Source: Phycisphaerae bacterium
GTDB taxonomy: Bacteria; Planctomycetota; Phycisphaerae; SM23-33
Assembly: GCA_011050235.1 (NCBI GenBank)
Contig: DRGC01000049.1
Span: forward strand, 1-64,000
Reading direction: 5' to 3'
Length of the DNA: 64,000 bases
Part shown: piece by piece, positions 51,258 through 60,494 of the stretch
How positions within the stretch are numbered: the stretch's first letter is position 1
Layout of the letters: every line of letters begins with the position of its first letter
Notes under the pieces: generated by a model
What the model saw: the letters and a program-made list of their open reading frames with translations, nothing else
Told to the model about the DNA's origin: nothing
Databases searched by the model: none
Made by a program: the position numbers and the translations under genes

Positions 51258-52241
51258 CTATCCGGCCCCGCGCAGACGTTTGCCCACTTCCCGCAGCGTC
51301 TTGGCATCCTGCTTGTCGATGGCCCCGTCCGGAAGAGGGCCGGTATTGAGCAGCAAATTGGCTGAGAGCCCTGATGCATACTCCAAGTCCGCCATGACGG
51401 AATCCGCGCCGCGATGTTTGCCCTCCTCGGCCTTGATGTATCCCCATCCGGCGATGTGATGACAGACTTCGATCGGCTTGCCGCTCTGGCGGACGTGCAC
51501 CATCTCTTCGGGCATATGCTCGGGCCAGCCATATTCGGGCGCGTAGAAATCTTCTGTTCCGGTAATGCCAAACTTGTAGGAAATCAGACACTCCGGCTGA
51601 AGCCTGCGAATCGTTTCGTACAGCTCCGGGATGTGCAGTTCGCTCTGCCACGGGCCCGACTTGGGTGTGCCCCAGCCGTCAAACCATATGTTGGCGATGG
51701 GGCCGTAGTTCGTCAGCAGCTCGGTGATCTGTGCCTGACAATAGGCCACGTACTTGCTGATGTCGTGGCTATCTCCGGTGGCGTAGGTCGGCTCGGGCGT
51801 CTCGTACTCCGGCCGTGCCGATTCGTCGTATTTCCCCGGCGTCATAGCGTGGGGATGACGCCATTGTCGCCCATGCGAGTAGTACAGACACAGCCCCAGG
51901 TCCTTCTTGCCGCACTGCTGGGCCAGTTCCGCGATCAGGTCCCGCCCGGCCGCCGAGTTGACGCTGTTGAAATCGGTCTCCTTCGTCTCGAACAGACAAA
52001 AGCCGTCATGGTGCATGGTCGTGATGTTCACGTACTTCATTTCCGCTTCGAGCGCCAAGTCCGTGATAAAGTCGGCGTCGAAGTCTCTTGCGGTGAACTG
52101 GTCTTTGAGTTTCTCGTACTCCTTGAGCGGAATCTTCTCGACGTACTGCACCCACTCCCCTCGCCCCAATAGGCTATACAGCCCATAGTGCATAAACAGG
52201 CCAAACTTGGCGTTTTTAAACCACTCAATTCCCGTTCGCAT
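51258..52241 (-). CDS. GH29-type alpha-L-fucosidase, no signal peptide
   Basis: A 327-residue (GH29-core) enzyme that would remove terminal alpha-L-fucose. WFKNAKFGLFMHYGLYSL at the start, VNITTMHHDGFCLFETK near 70 and ANIWFDGWG near 170 (nucleophile Asp in WFDG) are GH29 hallmarks. The general acid position is not fixed from sequence. It lacks a signal peptide and a C-terminal sugar-binding domain, so it is a minimal catalytic unit that probably works in the cytoplasm. The start follows a weak ribosome binding site; an ORF continuing far upstream is only antisense to the next gene. Divergent from the GH106-like gene. Confidence 0.88.
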   Translation of the reverse strand: MRTGIEWFKNAKFGLFMHYGLYSLLGRGEWVQYVEKIPLKEYEKLKDQFTARDFDADFITDLALEAEMKYVNITTMHHDGFCLFETKETDFNSVNSAAGRDLIAELAQQCGKKDLGLCLYYSHGRQWRHPHAMTPGKYDESARPEYETPEPTYATGDSHDISKYVAYCQAQITELLTNYGPIANIWFDGWGTPKSGPWQSELHIPELYETIRRLQPECLISYKFGITGTEDFYAPEYGWPEHMPEEMVHVRQSGKPIEVCHHIAGWGYIKAEEGKHRGADSVMADLEYASGLSANLLLNTGPLPDGAIDKQDAKTLREVGKRLRGAG

Positions 52242-52709
52242 AATACGTGTCACGTCCCTTCTTCTTTCAGCCCGTAGCGCATGCAAACCGCCACAGCGGA
52301 CCTTCGCCTCGCTTGCACGCGGGTCGGCCGCGGCGCCTTTGCTCCATCTGAGCACACTATGGCCGTTGGCCCGGCGATGCAAGCGACGTGACCTCCCTCC
52401 CCCACCAACGGCCCGTCGGCAAGCGTTCAGATATCGATCTCCCTGCGATTTCTTCTGGCGATAAGCAGGGCCGGTACAAATCCGACGAGGCTGCCAGCCA
52501 GCGATGGCGACGGGCTGTTTATATGCGCCCCAGAAGGCGGACCGAAGGCCGTTGCAGGCAGGATCATGGCCTGATGTCGGCCCAATCACCCCTGCCGAAG
52601 TTTCGGAAGTTCTTGACGGCGGCCGGAGAGGTGATAGAAATATCCGAACAGCAGAATAGTCCAGCAGTCTTCGCGGCAGAGGCCTGACGGAAAAGCAGCA
52701 GGAGACCCG
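52242..52709. other. Divergent spacer between GH29 and GH106-like genes
   Basis: A 468-bp region that should hold both promoters. On the minus strand a 46-codon ORF (52427-52567) would encode a peptide ending in a hydrophobic stretch and RRNRRE, like a membrane-anchor tail, but it has no ribosome binding site and mixed third positions, so it may be a decayed gene end. Nothing else is clear. Confidence 0.4.
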
Positions 52710-55700
52710 ATGATGACCACGACCTGGCTCGATGAGTTTCACAACCCTTCCAGCGCGTACCGTGGCAAGCCGTTTTGGGCGTGGAACGGCCTGTTGGAGC
52801 CCGATGAACTCCGCCGACAAATCCGCGTGATGCGGGCGATGGGGCTGGGAGGGTTCTTCATGCACTCGCGGGTTGGGCTGGCGACGCCCTACCTGTCCGA
52901 TCGATGGTTCGAGTGCATCGACGCCTGCATCGATGAGGCCGCCAAGTGCGATATGGAGGCCTGGATGTACGACGAGGACCGCTGGCCCAGCGGCGCCGGC
53001 GGCGGGCTGGTTACGAGAGAGGAGCGTTACCGCAAGCGCGACCTCACGCTGACCATCGTCGATAACGCAAGCAAGTTGAAATGGTCCAAGGACGTGCTGG
53101 CCGCGTTCACGGCCACGGTCGACGGTTATGTCGCCCGCAGCGTGCGGCGCATCGCACGCGGCAAGCGGCCCAAGCTCGCCAAGGGCGAATCGCTCCTGAT
53201 CTTCACGGTCAACCTGTCGACCCCCAGCGATTGGTATAACGGCCAGACCTATCTGGATGTGCTGAATCCCCAGGCCGTCGAGCGCTTCATGGAAGTCACC
53301 CACGAGACCTACCGCAAGCGCTGTGGCGACGCGTTCGGCAAGACCGTGCCCGGAATGTTCACCGATGAGCCCAACTACGGCCCGCAGTTCTTCGACCCCG
53401 CGCGCCCGGGCGCCCAGGGCTCGAGCCCCTGGACCGGCCGCCTGCGGCGCGTCTTCCGCGAACGCTACGGGTATGATCTCCTGCCGCGACTGCCGGAACT
53501 GTTCTTCGACGTCGACGGCCGCGAGGTCACGCCCGCTCGGCGCGACTATCACGACTGCCTCACGCACCTGTTCGTCGAGGCGTTCTCCAAGCCCCTCAGC
53601 CAGTGGTGCGAAGACAACGGCCTGCTCCACACCGGCCACGTGCTGCTCGAACAGCCTCTGGCCGCTCAGGCCAATGTGGTCGGCAGCGCCATGCGGTTCT
53701 ATGAATACATGCAGGCCCCGGGCATGGACCTGCTGATGCAGTGCTCCCGCGAGGTCGACACCGCCAAGCAGGTCTCCAGCGCCGCCCGCCAGTTCGGCCG
53801 CACGTGGCGACTGACGGAAACCTACGGCTGCACGGGGTGGGACTTCAACTTCGCCGGGCACAAGGCCCTGGGCGACTGGCAGGCGGCGATGGGCATCAAC
53901 CTGCGCTGCCCGCACCTGTCGTGGTACACCATGGAGGGTCAGGCCAAGCGCGACTACCCCGCGAGCATCTCGTATCAGTCGCCGTGGTGGCGAGACTACC
54001 GCACCGTGGAGGACTACTTCGCCCGCATCCACCTGACGATGACCCGCGGCGTCGAGGTCCGCGATCTGCTGCTCGTGCATCCGATCGAGAGCGTCTGGCT
54101 GACCTGCGCCCGATGGCCGCACGGCAACGACCCCATCGACGTCGCCTTCACGGAACTGCGCGACACGCTGCTGACAGCCAACATCGACTTCGACTACGGC
54201 GACGAGGATATTCTCGCCCGCCACGGCAAAGTCCGCCGCGGCGACCGGCCCACCTTGCGTGTGGCCAAGGCCGAGTACAAAGCGGTCGTCGTCCCCCCCA
54301 TGCGGACGATCCGCAAGTCCACGCTGGCGCTGCTGAAGCGTTTCCAGGCGGCGGGCGGGCTGGTGGTCTTCGCCGGGGACGTTTCGGCCCACGTCGACGC
54401 CCGTCCGTCACGGGCTGCGGCCGAATTGGCGGCCGAATGTGTCCGCACGCCGCGCAAGGGCGCCAAGCTGGTCCGCGCGGTCGAGGAGACGACGCGGCGC
54501 GTGTCGATCGCCGACGCCGACGGCCAGGAGATCCCCGCCACGCTGCATCTGCTGCGTGAGGATCGCGACGCGATGTACCTGTTCGTCTGCAATACGGGCT
54601 ATCGGTTCGAGCGGAACCGTTTCGACATACCCGAGCCGACGGTGGCCCAGCGGACGCAGAGCTTCGACGACGTTCGCATACGGGGCTTTGCCGAGTGTGC
54701 GGGCGCGCCGGTCGAGCTGGACGCGGCCACGGGCGAGCGATTCACCGCCGACGCCCGCTGCAAGAAAGATGGCTGGGAGATCCGCACCTCCCTGCCGCAA
54801 CTCGGCAGTCGATTGTTCGTGATCCCCAAGCGCCCCAGCCGCCGCAAGCTCGCGTCGCGGCCGAAGCTTAAACAGGTCAGCTCGCGGGCAATCAATCCCA
54901 AGCGGTGGGAGCTGACGCTGTCGGAGTGCAACTGCCTGGTCCTGGACCGCCCGGCCTATCGCATCGGCTCGGGCCGCTGCAAGAGGGCGGACGACATCCT
55001 CTACATCGACGACATGGTCCGCGAGAACCTCGGCCTGACCCACCGCGGCGGCCAGATGGTCCAGCCCTGGGCCCGGACCCCCAGCCCCACGCCCAAGTGC
55101 ACCGGCGTGGAACTTCTCTACACGTTCGACGTTCACTCGATCCCGAGCGGCGACCTGTTTGTCGGCATCGAACGGCCGGAGCTGTATTGCATCGAACTCA
55201 ATGGCGAAGCCGTCAACACCGACGCCGCGAGCGGGTGGTGGACGGACAAGTCGCTGCGACGCGTGCCGATCGATCCGGCCCTGTTGCGACCGGGCGCTAA
55301 CGAGCTTCGATTGACGTGCGATTACGATGAAAACCATCCGGGATTGGAGATCGTCTATCTGCTGGGCGATTTCGGCACGGCCGTCCGCGACACCGAGGTG
55401 GCTGTGACGGCCCTCCCAACACACCTGCGCCTCGGCGACTGGACCAAGCAGGGATTGGCGTTTTTCGGCGGCTCGACCACCTACCGCTGCACGATCCGCC
55501 CGAAGGTCAGCGGCAAGCAGCGTGTGTTCGTTCAAGTGGACGGCTACCGCGGCACGGCGGCGGCCGTCAGCATCAATGGCAAACGGGCGGGCGTCACGGC
55601 GTGGGCCCCGCATGAAGTGGAGATCACCCCCCTGCTGGACGGCGGCCCGGCGGAGTTGAGCATCGAGATCCTCGGCAGCCGGCGAAACTCGCACGGCCCG

Positions 55701-55832
55701 CTGCACGTGAAGCGGATGCCCCTCTGGGTCGGCCCCGCGGCGTTCAAGGACCGCACCGACAATCGCAACGAGGGCTACACCCTTGTCCCCAGCGGCCTGA
55801 TGACGCCGCCCCGACTGATCGTGCGACGCTAG
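52710..55832 (+). CDS. GH106-like glycosidase (rhamnosidase-like)
   Basis: A 1040-residue glycoside hydrolase-like protein. PFWAWNGLLEPDELRRQI and MGLGGFFMHSRVGLATPYL near the N-terminus, MYDEDRWPSGAGGG near 91 and MFTDEPNY near 220 match a TIM-barrel family close to GH106 (alpha-L-rhamnosidases) that is frequent in Bacteroidetes and Planctomycetota. The C-terminal ~180 residues look like a galactose-binding jelly roll. There is no signal peptide. Catalytic acids are probably Glu residues in the TDEPNY and LTETYG motifs (inference). agcaggag precedes the ATG. The L-rhamnose isomerase gene nearby supports a rhamnose substrate. Confidence 0.8.
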   Translation: MMTTTWLDEFHNPSSAYRGKPFWAWNGLLEPDELRRQIRVMRAMGLGGFFMHSRVGLATPYLSDRWFECIDACIDEAAKCDMEAWMYDEDRWPSGAGGGLVTREERYRKRDLTLTIVDNASKLKWSKDVLAAFTATVDGYVARSVRRIARGKRPKLAKGESLLIFTVNLSTPSDWYNGQTYLDVLNPQAVERFMEVTHETYRKRCGDAFGKTVPGMFTDEPNYGPQFFDPARPGAQGSSPWTGRLRRVFRERYGYDLLPRLPELFFDVDGREVTPARRDYHDCLTHLFVEAFSKPLSQWCEDNGLLHTGHVLLEQPLAAQANVVGSAMRFYEYMQAPGMDLLMQCSREVDTAKQVSSAARQFGRTWRLTETYGCTGWDFNFAGHKALGDWQAAMGINLRCPHLSWYTMEGQAKRDYPASISYQSPWWRDYRTVEDYFARIHLTMTRGVEVRDLLLVHPIESVWLTCARWPHGNDPIDVAFTELRDTLLTANIDFDYGDEDILARHGKVRRGDRPTLRVAKAEYKAVVVPPMRTIRKSTLALLKRFQAAGGLVVFAGDVSAHVDARPSRAAAELAAECVRTPRKGAKLVRAVEETTRRVSIADADGQEIPATLHLLREDRDAMYLFVCNTGYRFERNRFDIPEPTVAQRTQSFDDVRIRGFAECAGAPVELDAATGERFTADARCKKDGWEIRTSLPQLGSRLFVIPKRPSRRKLASRPKLKQVSSRAINPKRWELTLSECNCLVLDRPAYRIGSGRCKRADDILYIDDMVRENLGLTHRGGQMVQPWARTPSPTPKCTGVELLYTFDVHSIPSGDLFVGIERPELYCIELNGEAVNTDAASGWWTDKSLRRVPIDPALLRPGANELRLTCDYDENHPGLEIVYLLGDFGTAVRDTEVAVTALPTHLRLGDWTKQGLAFFGGSTTYRCTIRPKVSGKQRVFVQVDGYRGTAAAVSINGKRAGVTAWAPHEVEITPLLDGGPAELSIEILGSRRNSHGPLHVKRMPLWVGPAAFKDRTDNRNEGYTLVPSGLMTPPRLIVRR

Positions 55833-55850
55833 CCGACCATCGATCGGCAA

Positions 55851-56036
55851 GAGCCCAAAGGGCTCATATGAACCAGCCTGGGGCGAAGCCCCAGGTGACT
55901 GTGCCATGGGTGTGGTGAAGCCCTGACGGGGCGCAATGATGCCTCCACTTCATTGCGCCCCGTCAGGGCTTAGCCAATGGACTCCCCTTATCCTGGGGCG
56001 TTGCCCCAGGCTGATGCCTTTCAGCCCGTTGGGCTG
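55851..56036. repeat. Composite palindromic element, head-to-head inverted pair
   Basis: Two copies of the 3567-3660 element face each other. Unit 1: GAGCCCaaaGGGCTC (55851-55865), CCTGGGGCgaaGCCCCAGG (55877-55895), aagccctgacggggcg... (55918-55939). Unit 2, inverted: 55950-55971, CCTGGGGCgttGCCCCAGG (55992-56010), CAGCCCgttGGGCTG (56022-56036). The inner 22-bp blocks are perfect reverse complements around 10 bp. It fills the gap between two convergent genes. Confidence 0.9.
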
Positions 56037-56042
56037 CAGGAA

Positions 56043-57311
56043 CTACGTCCGTTTGGCCAGGACCGTGCGTTCGTAGTCGCGGACCTCCTCCAGCCAGGCC
56101 GGGCCCACGGGGACGGCCTGCTTGAGACAATGCGCATCCCACACGGCCGACCACGGCAGTGCCTTGGCCTGTTCCATCAAGGCCAGTCGGCCCGTGAGGT
56201 CGCCGTCGGCCTCGCGCTCACGCAGCGCATCGATCGGCTCGAGCAGCGCGATCAGCAGCGCCTTCAGGACGGCCCGCGTGCCGATCACCCAGGCGGCCAC
56301 GCGGTTGATGCTGGCGTCGAAAAAGTCCAGCCCCACGTGCACGCGGCCGAGGTAGTCGCCGCGGACGATCTCTTGCGCGATGGCGCGGGTCTCGTCGGTC
56401 AGCGTGACCACGTGGTCGCTGTCCCACCGCACGGGGCGGCTGACGTGCAGGAGGATCTCGTCCACAAAGCACATCACCGCTGAAAGCTTGTCGGAGATGA
56501 CCTCGGTCGGGTGGAAGTGCCCGGCGTCCAGGCACAGCAGTTTGCCCGTCGCCACGGCGTAGCCCAGGTAGAACTCGTGCGAGCCGACGGTGTAGCTTTC
56601 GGCCCCGAGGCCAAACAGTTTGCTTTCGACGGCGTCGAGGTTGAGGGTCGGGTCGATCGGGTCGGCGAAAACCGCATCCAGCGACGCCTTCAGCCGCTCG
56701 CGCGGGCCCTTGCGGTCGGCGGGCGTATCCTTCCAACCGTCGGGGACCCAGAAATTCGTCACGCACGCGCTGCCCAACGCCTTGCCGACCTCGGCCCCGA
56801 TGCGGCGGCAGGCGATGCCATGATCGATCCAGAACTGTCGAATCCCGTCATTGGCGCAGGACAGCGTGAACCCATCGGCCGCCTTGGGGTGCGAGAAAAA
56901 CGTCGGGTTGAAGTCCATCCCGCCCCCGGCGGCCTTGGCCCAGTCGATCCAGCGGGAGAAGTGCTCAGCCGTCAGCTCGTCCCGCTCCACAGCCTTGCCG
57001 CCCGTCTCCGCGTACATCGCGTGCAGATTGACACGATGCATACCGGGAATCAGCGATAGGGCCTTATCCAGATCGCCGCGCAGCTGGTCGCCGTTACGGG
57101 CCTTGCCGGGATAGTCGCCGGTCGCAGCCAATCCCCCACCAAGCTCGCCGCCGGCCGGCTCGAACCCGCCAACATCGTCGCCCTGCCAGCAATGAATGCT
57201 GATCGGGATTGTCGCCAGCACGTCGGCGGCCCGCTCGACGTCAACGCCGACGGCGGCGTATTGATCCTTGGCCAGTTCGTAGGCTTTGGCAATGCGATCG
57301 GCACAGGTCAT
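56043..57311 (-). CDS. rhaA: L-rhamnose isomerase
   Basis: Metal-dependent isomerase that turns L-rhamnose into L-rhamnulose, first step of rhamnose use. The 422-residue length is typical. [15 protein letters not shown] near residue 37 and [11 protein letters not shown] near 135 are RhaA signatures, and [20 protein letters not shown] (about 260) with DSDHVV (about 300) supply metal and substrate residues. No rhaB or rhaD kinase/aldolase genes lie in the window. It is convergent with the GH106-like gene, which probably supplies rhamnose, and has a weak ribosome binding site. Confidence 0.95.
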   Translation of the reverse strand: MTCADRIAKAYELAKDQYAAVGVDVERAADVLATIPISIHCWQGDDVGGFEPAGGELGGGLAATGDYPGKARNGDQLRGDLDKALSLIPGMHRVNLHAMYAETGGKAVERDELTAEHFSRWIDWAKAAGGGMDFNPTFFSHPKAADGFTLSCANDGIRQFWIDHGIACRRIGAEVGKALGSACVTNFWVPDGWKDTPADRKGPRERLKASLDAVFADPIDPTLNLDAVESKLFGLGAESYTVGSHEFYLGYAVATGKLLCLDAGHFHPTEVISDKLSAVMCFVDEILLHVSRPVRWDSDHVVTLTDETRAIAQEIVRGDYLGRVHVGLDFFDASINRVAAWVIGTRAVLKALLIALLEPIDALREREADGDLTGRLALMEQAKALPWSAVWDAHCLKQAVPVGPAWLEEVRDYERTVLAKRT

Positions 57312-57394
57312 AGCTAGAGCCTAGCGTCATAAGCGTTGGCGGGCAAGCGGGCGGCCCAATCCCCCTTGCTCAGGCCGCGCAGGCCGCGAGGACC

Positions 57395-57422
57395 TTGTAA
57401 TTCACTGGAATCTTGATAGAAT
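57395..57422 (+). promoter_or_regulatory. Candidate promoter of first dockerin gene
   Basis: TTGTAA (57395-57400) and TAGAAT (57417-57422) are spaced by 16 bp and sit upstream of the gene. The equivalent place in the duplicated unit has TATAAT (59006-59011) before the same ggagagccaccgta-like block, supporting a conserved -10. The match to consensus is only fair. Confidence 0.35.
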
Positions 57423-57546
57423 GATCAAGGAGCCACCGTAGCTGGACTTTCGGGGGGGGGAGGCAGTGGCGATCTCTTGAGCGGATCATAATCGAGGCGT
57501 CTTATCCTGGATAATGGAGCCGCGCGCTCCCCACAACAGAAAGAGA

Positions 57547-58824
57547 ATGAACGTGAGAACATTTGCGATCGCGTTGATGGCAGTGACGATGGTCTTCGCT
57601 GCGACAGCACAGGCGTATGCCCCCAGTTCGGCGTCCGGCAAGTATGGCATATCCACGCAGGTCTCGGCCAAGTGGCTGGGCGACGGTCAGTGGGAATACG
57701 CCTACGACATCTTCGGCGAAGGTTCCGCAAACCTCTGGTACGACTACCTCATAATGAAGTTCGAGTTCGGTGACGGCGGCGCGTCCACGGACCACATCCT
57801 GAACCTGTACGATCCCGGCGCGGGCCCCGAGCTGCGCGAATTCTGGACCGTCAACGGTATGATCGGCAACAGAGGCGGCCACTGGTTTTGGGGTGGGGTA
57901 GAAACCGGCGTGCAGGCGTCCTACGGCGATTTGGCCACGAATACATGGATCACAAACCCAACGTCTGGCCAGGCCAGCGGCCAGAGGTGGCTCCTCGATC
58001 CGGTCTATGCCGCCGCCGAAGGGATGGCCAACCCGTTCCACGACCCCCTCGATTACGGGCGATGGGCCGGCAACGATTACTACACCGGCCAGGGCGATAG
58101 CGCCTTCGGGCTCATCGGCGGTCGGGCCGGTGAGTATGACAGCGACGGCATCGCCGACGACATCTTCTACGACATGACTTGGTTCCTGGGCGGCCACATC
58201 TACAACGCCACCGGGCCGCAGCTCATGGCCACCATCCGCGTAGTCAGCGACCTGGGCCCCTACGGCGCCATGCAGTTCCAGTACTACGGCTCCGGGTCGC
58301 AGCGCGTCGGCCCGGTGATGGCCCCCGGCGTGACCCCCGACGGGCTGGGCGACTTCGATACCGACGGCGACGTCGACGCCGACGACATCGACATCCTCTG
58401 CGCCAACATGGGCGGTGACCCGGCCACCTACGACCTCGACGGCGACGGCGACGTTGATATAGACGACATGATCGTCCTGATCGAAACGCTGGCTGAATGG
58501 GACAACGGCGTGACGAGCGGCGTGGGCACGAAGCGAGGCGATTTCAACCTCGACGGGGTCGTCGACGGCATCGACTTGGCGCTGATGAAGACCGCCTTCG
58601 GCGAGCCGGACATGGGGTATGCCGACGCCAACGCCAACTGCGACGCTTTCGTCGACGGCACGGACCTGGCGATCCTGAAGACCAACTTCGGCTTCATCGC
58701 CCCCACAGGCGGCTCGGCTGGGCTCGCCACAGGCGGTGCCGTTCCCGAGCCGATGACGCTTCTCGTCATGGCGGCCGCAGGCCTTCCTGTATTGCTGAAG
58801 CGTAAGCGGAAGTCCCAAGCGTGA
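57547..58824 (+). CDS. PEP-CTERM protein with dockerin-like repeats, copy 1
   Basis: A 425-residue exported protein. Signal peptide (about residues 1-22, cut after AQA), a beta-rich domain with WEYAYDIFGEGS and AAEGMANPFHDP, then two dockerin-type Ca2+ modules, each made of a pair of calcium loops: DTDGDVDADDIDIL and DGDGDVDIDDMIVL; DFNLDGVVDGIDLAL and NANCDAFVDGTDLAIL (about 275-385). The C-terminus has VPEPMTLLVM, a hydrophobic stretch and KRKRKS, the PEP-CTERM anchor. Its function may be as a scaffold or structural surface protein. The start ATG follows agaaaga. A paralogue begins 362 bp downstream. Confidence 0.85.
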   Translation: MNVRTFAIALMAVTMVFAATAQAYAPSSASGKYGISTQVSAKWLGDGQWEYAYDIFGEGSANLWYDYLIMKFEFGDGGASTDHILNLYDPGAGPELREFWTVNGMIGNRGGHWFWGGVETGVQASYGDLATNTWITNPTSGQASGQRWLLDPVYAAAEGMANPFHDPLDYGRWAGNDYYTGQGDSAFGLIGGRAGEYDSDGIADDIFYDMTWFLGGHIYNATGPQLMATIRVVSDLGPYGAMQFQYYGSGSQRVGPVMAPGVTPDGLGDFDTDGDVDADDIDILCANMGGDPATYDLDGDGDVDIDDMIVLIETLAEWDNGVTSGVGTKRGDFNLDGVVDGIDLALMKTAFGEPDMGYADANANCDAFVDGTDLAILKTNFGFIAPTGGSAGLATGGAVPEPMTLLVMAAAGLPVLLKRKRKSQA

Positions 58825-59186
58825 CTCGGGGCTATCACTGGCCTGGTCCTGCTCCGGCGACGGCGGTCGTAGATCCGCCGGGGCGGGAAGTAGACGCGCC
58901 CTTTCATCTCAGCATCAACGCGCCGGGCGACCCAACTCCCCTTGCTTGGCCCGGAAGGGACCTACAAATTTCTGGAATCAAGAGAGAATTATCCAAGATG
59001 GCCTGTATAATCATTTACGGAGAGCCACCGTAACCGGTAACCGGTTTTTTGGGGGGAGGCAGTGGCGATCTCTTGAGCATGTCATAATCGAGGCGTTTTG
59101 TGGAAACGCCATAACTTCAGCCGTGTTAGCGTCTTATCTTGGATCATGGCGCCGCGCACGGTCCCCATTTCAGAAGGAGAATAAGC
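58825..59186. other. Duplicated spacer between the two dockerin genes
   Basis: A 362-bp region that repeats the upstream flank of the first dockerin gene: the ggcgacccaactccccttgc-like block, the ccaccgta block and an identical 22-bp stretch at 59057-59078 that also occurs at 57461-57482. It also contains the 58-bp tail repeat and a candidate -10 TATAAT (59006-59011). It shows that the duplication included the promoter region. Confidence 0.75.
58872..58929 (+). repeat. 58-bp tail repeat, copy 1
   Basis: Starts gatccgccggggcgggaagt, then about 35 more bases ending cgggcg. It follows the first dockerin gene. The equivalent at 60495-60552 follows the second gene and differs at only a few positions. 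Confidence 0.85.
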
Positions 59187-60482
59187 ATGAGAACACTTGC
59201 GACTGTATTGATGGCAGTGACGATGGTGTTCGCTGCGACGGCGCAGGCCGTCCCCGACTGGGGGGACGGCGGCTATGGCATGTCGTGGTCGGTGACGTAC
59301 CAGCAGTTGGGCGACGGCACGTGGGAGTACGGCTACGACCTCTACGCCGAAGGTAGCGTCACCTACTATGATTACCTCGCGTTGAAGTTTGATTTCATCG
59401 GGACCGGCACGGTCACGGACCACGTACTGAACATGTACGATCCCGGCGGGGGGCCCGCCGAGCTTCGCGAGTTCTGGACCGTCAACGGTATCATCGGCAA
59501 CAACGGCGGTCATTGGTACTGGGGTGGTTCGCAAACCGGCGTGCAGGCGTCCTATGGCGATTTGGCCACAGATACATGGGACACCAACCCAACGCAGGCC
59601 CAGGGCAACGCGGAGAGATGGCTTATCGATGCGGTCTATGCCGCCGCCGAAGGGATAGCCAACCCGTTCCACGACCCCTCGGATTACGCCCGGTGGGCGG
59701 GCAACGGCAGCACGCAGGGCGACGCGGCCTACGGTCTGTATGCCGGGATGCAGGGCGACGAGTGGACCGCGGGGGGATCCTATTACACCCCGCTCGACAC
59801 CCACCTGGCGTTCGACATGACCTGGTTCGTCGGCGGCCACATGTACAACGGCAGCTACGGCCCGGAACTGATGGCGACGATTCGCATCGTCAGCGACCTC
59901 GGCCCGTACGGTTCGGTGACCGCCCAGTCCTATGCCTCCGGCACGTTTTGGTTTGACCCAATCGTGGGCCCCGGCTTGTCCCCCGCCGATTTCGACCTCG
60001 ACGGCGATGTTGACGCCGATGACATTGCCATCCTCTGCGCCAACATGGGCGGCGACGTGGGCACCTATGATCTGGACGACAGCGGCACGGTCGATGAAGA
60101 CGACATGATCTACATGATCGAGTTCATGGTCGAGTTGCAGGACGGCTCCGGCCGGGTCGGCACGAAGCGAGGCGACTTCAATCTGGATGGTCTCATCGAC
60201 GGCACGGACCTGGCGCTGATGAAGACCGGCTTCGGCCAGCCGCTCATGGACTATGCCGACGGCAACGCCAACTGCGACGCCTTCGTCGACGGCACGGACC
60301 TGGCGATCTTGAAGACGAACTTCGGCTTCATCGCCACCACAGGCGGTGTCCCCGAACCGATGACCATCGGTCTGTTATCACTGGCCGCGCCGGCCCTCTT
60401 GAGACGACGTCGTAGATCCGCCGTGGTGGATCGAAGATCCGCCGTGGCGGAAAGTCGTAGACGCGCCGGGGTGGGCCGTTAG
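59187..60482 (+). CDS. PEP-CTERM protein with dockerin-like repeats, copy 2
   Basis: A 431-residue paralogue of the preceding gene with the same order: signal peptide (1-22), beta-rich domain, four Ca2+-loop motifs (DLDGDVDADDIAIL; DDSGTVDEDDMIYM; NLDGLIDGTDLALM; NANCDAFVDGTDLAIL), and VPEPMTIGLLSLAAP before an arginine run. After the normal PEP-CTERM end, about 23 extra residues (RRSAVVDRRSAVAESRRR...) are encoded by gatccgccgtgg-type repeats, as if the original stop was lost. aaggag precedes the ATG. Together with copy 1 it is a tandem duplication. Confidence 0.85.
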   Translation: MRTLATVLMAVTMVFAATAQAVPDWGDGGYGMSWSVTYQQLGDGTWEYGYDLYAEGSVTYYDYLALKFDFIGTGTVTDHVLNMYDPGGGPAELREFWTVNGIIGNNGGHWYWGGSQTGVQASYGDLATDTWDTNPTQAQGNAERWLIDAVYAAAEGIANPFHDPSDYARWAGNGSTQGDAAYGLYAGMQGDEWTAGGSYYTPLDTHLAFDMTWFVGGHMYNGSYGPELMATIRIVSDLGPYGSVTAQSYASGTFWFDPIVGPGLSPADFDLDGDVDADDIAILCANMGGDVGTYDLDDSGTVDEDDMIYMIEFMVELQDGSGRVGTKRGDFNLDGLIDGTDLALMKTGFGQPLMDYADGNANCDAFVDGTDLAILKTNFGFIATTGGVPEPMTIGLLSLAAPALLRRRRRSAVVDRRSAVAESRRRAGVGR

Positions 60483-60494
60483 GCGGAGACGCTT

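Noticed and set aside
52242-54392. N-terminal 717-codon extension of the fucosidase ORF
   Set aside because: Fucosidase homology begins at the ATG ending at 52241; the upstream part is low-complexity and antisense to the GH106-like gene.
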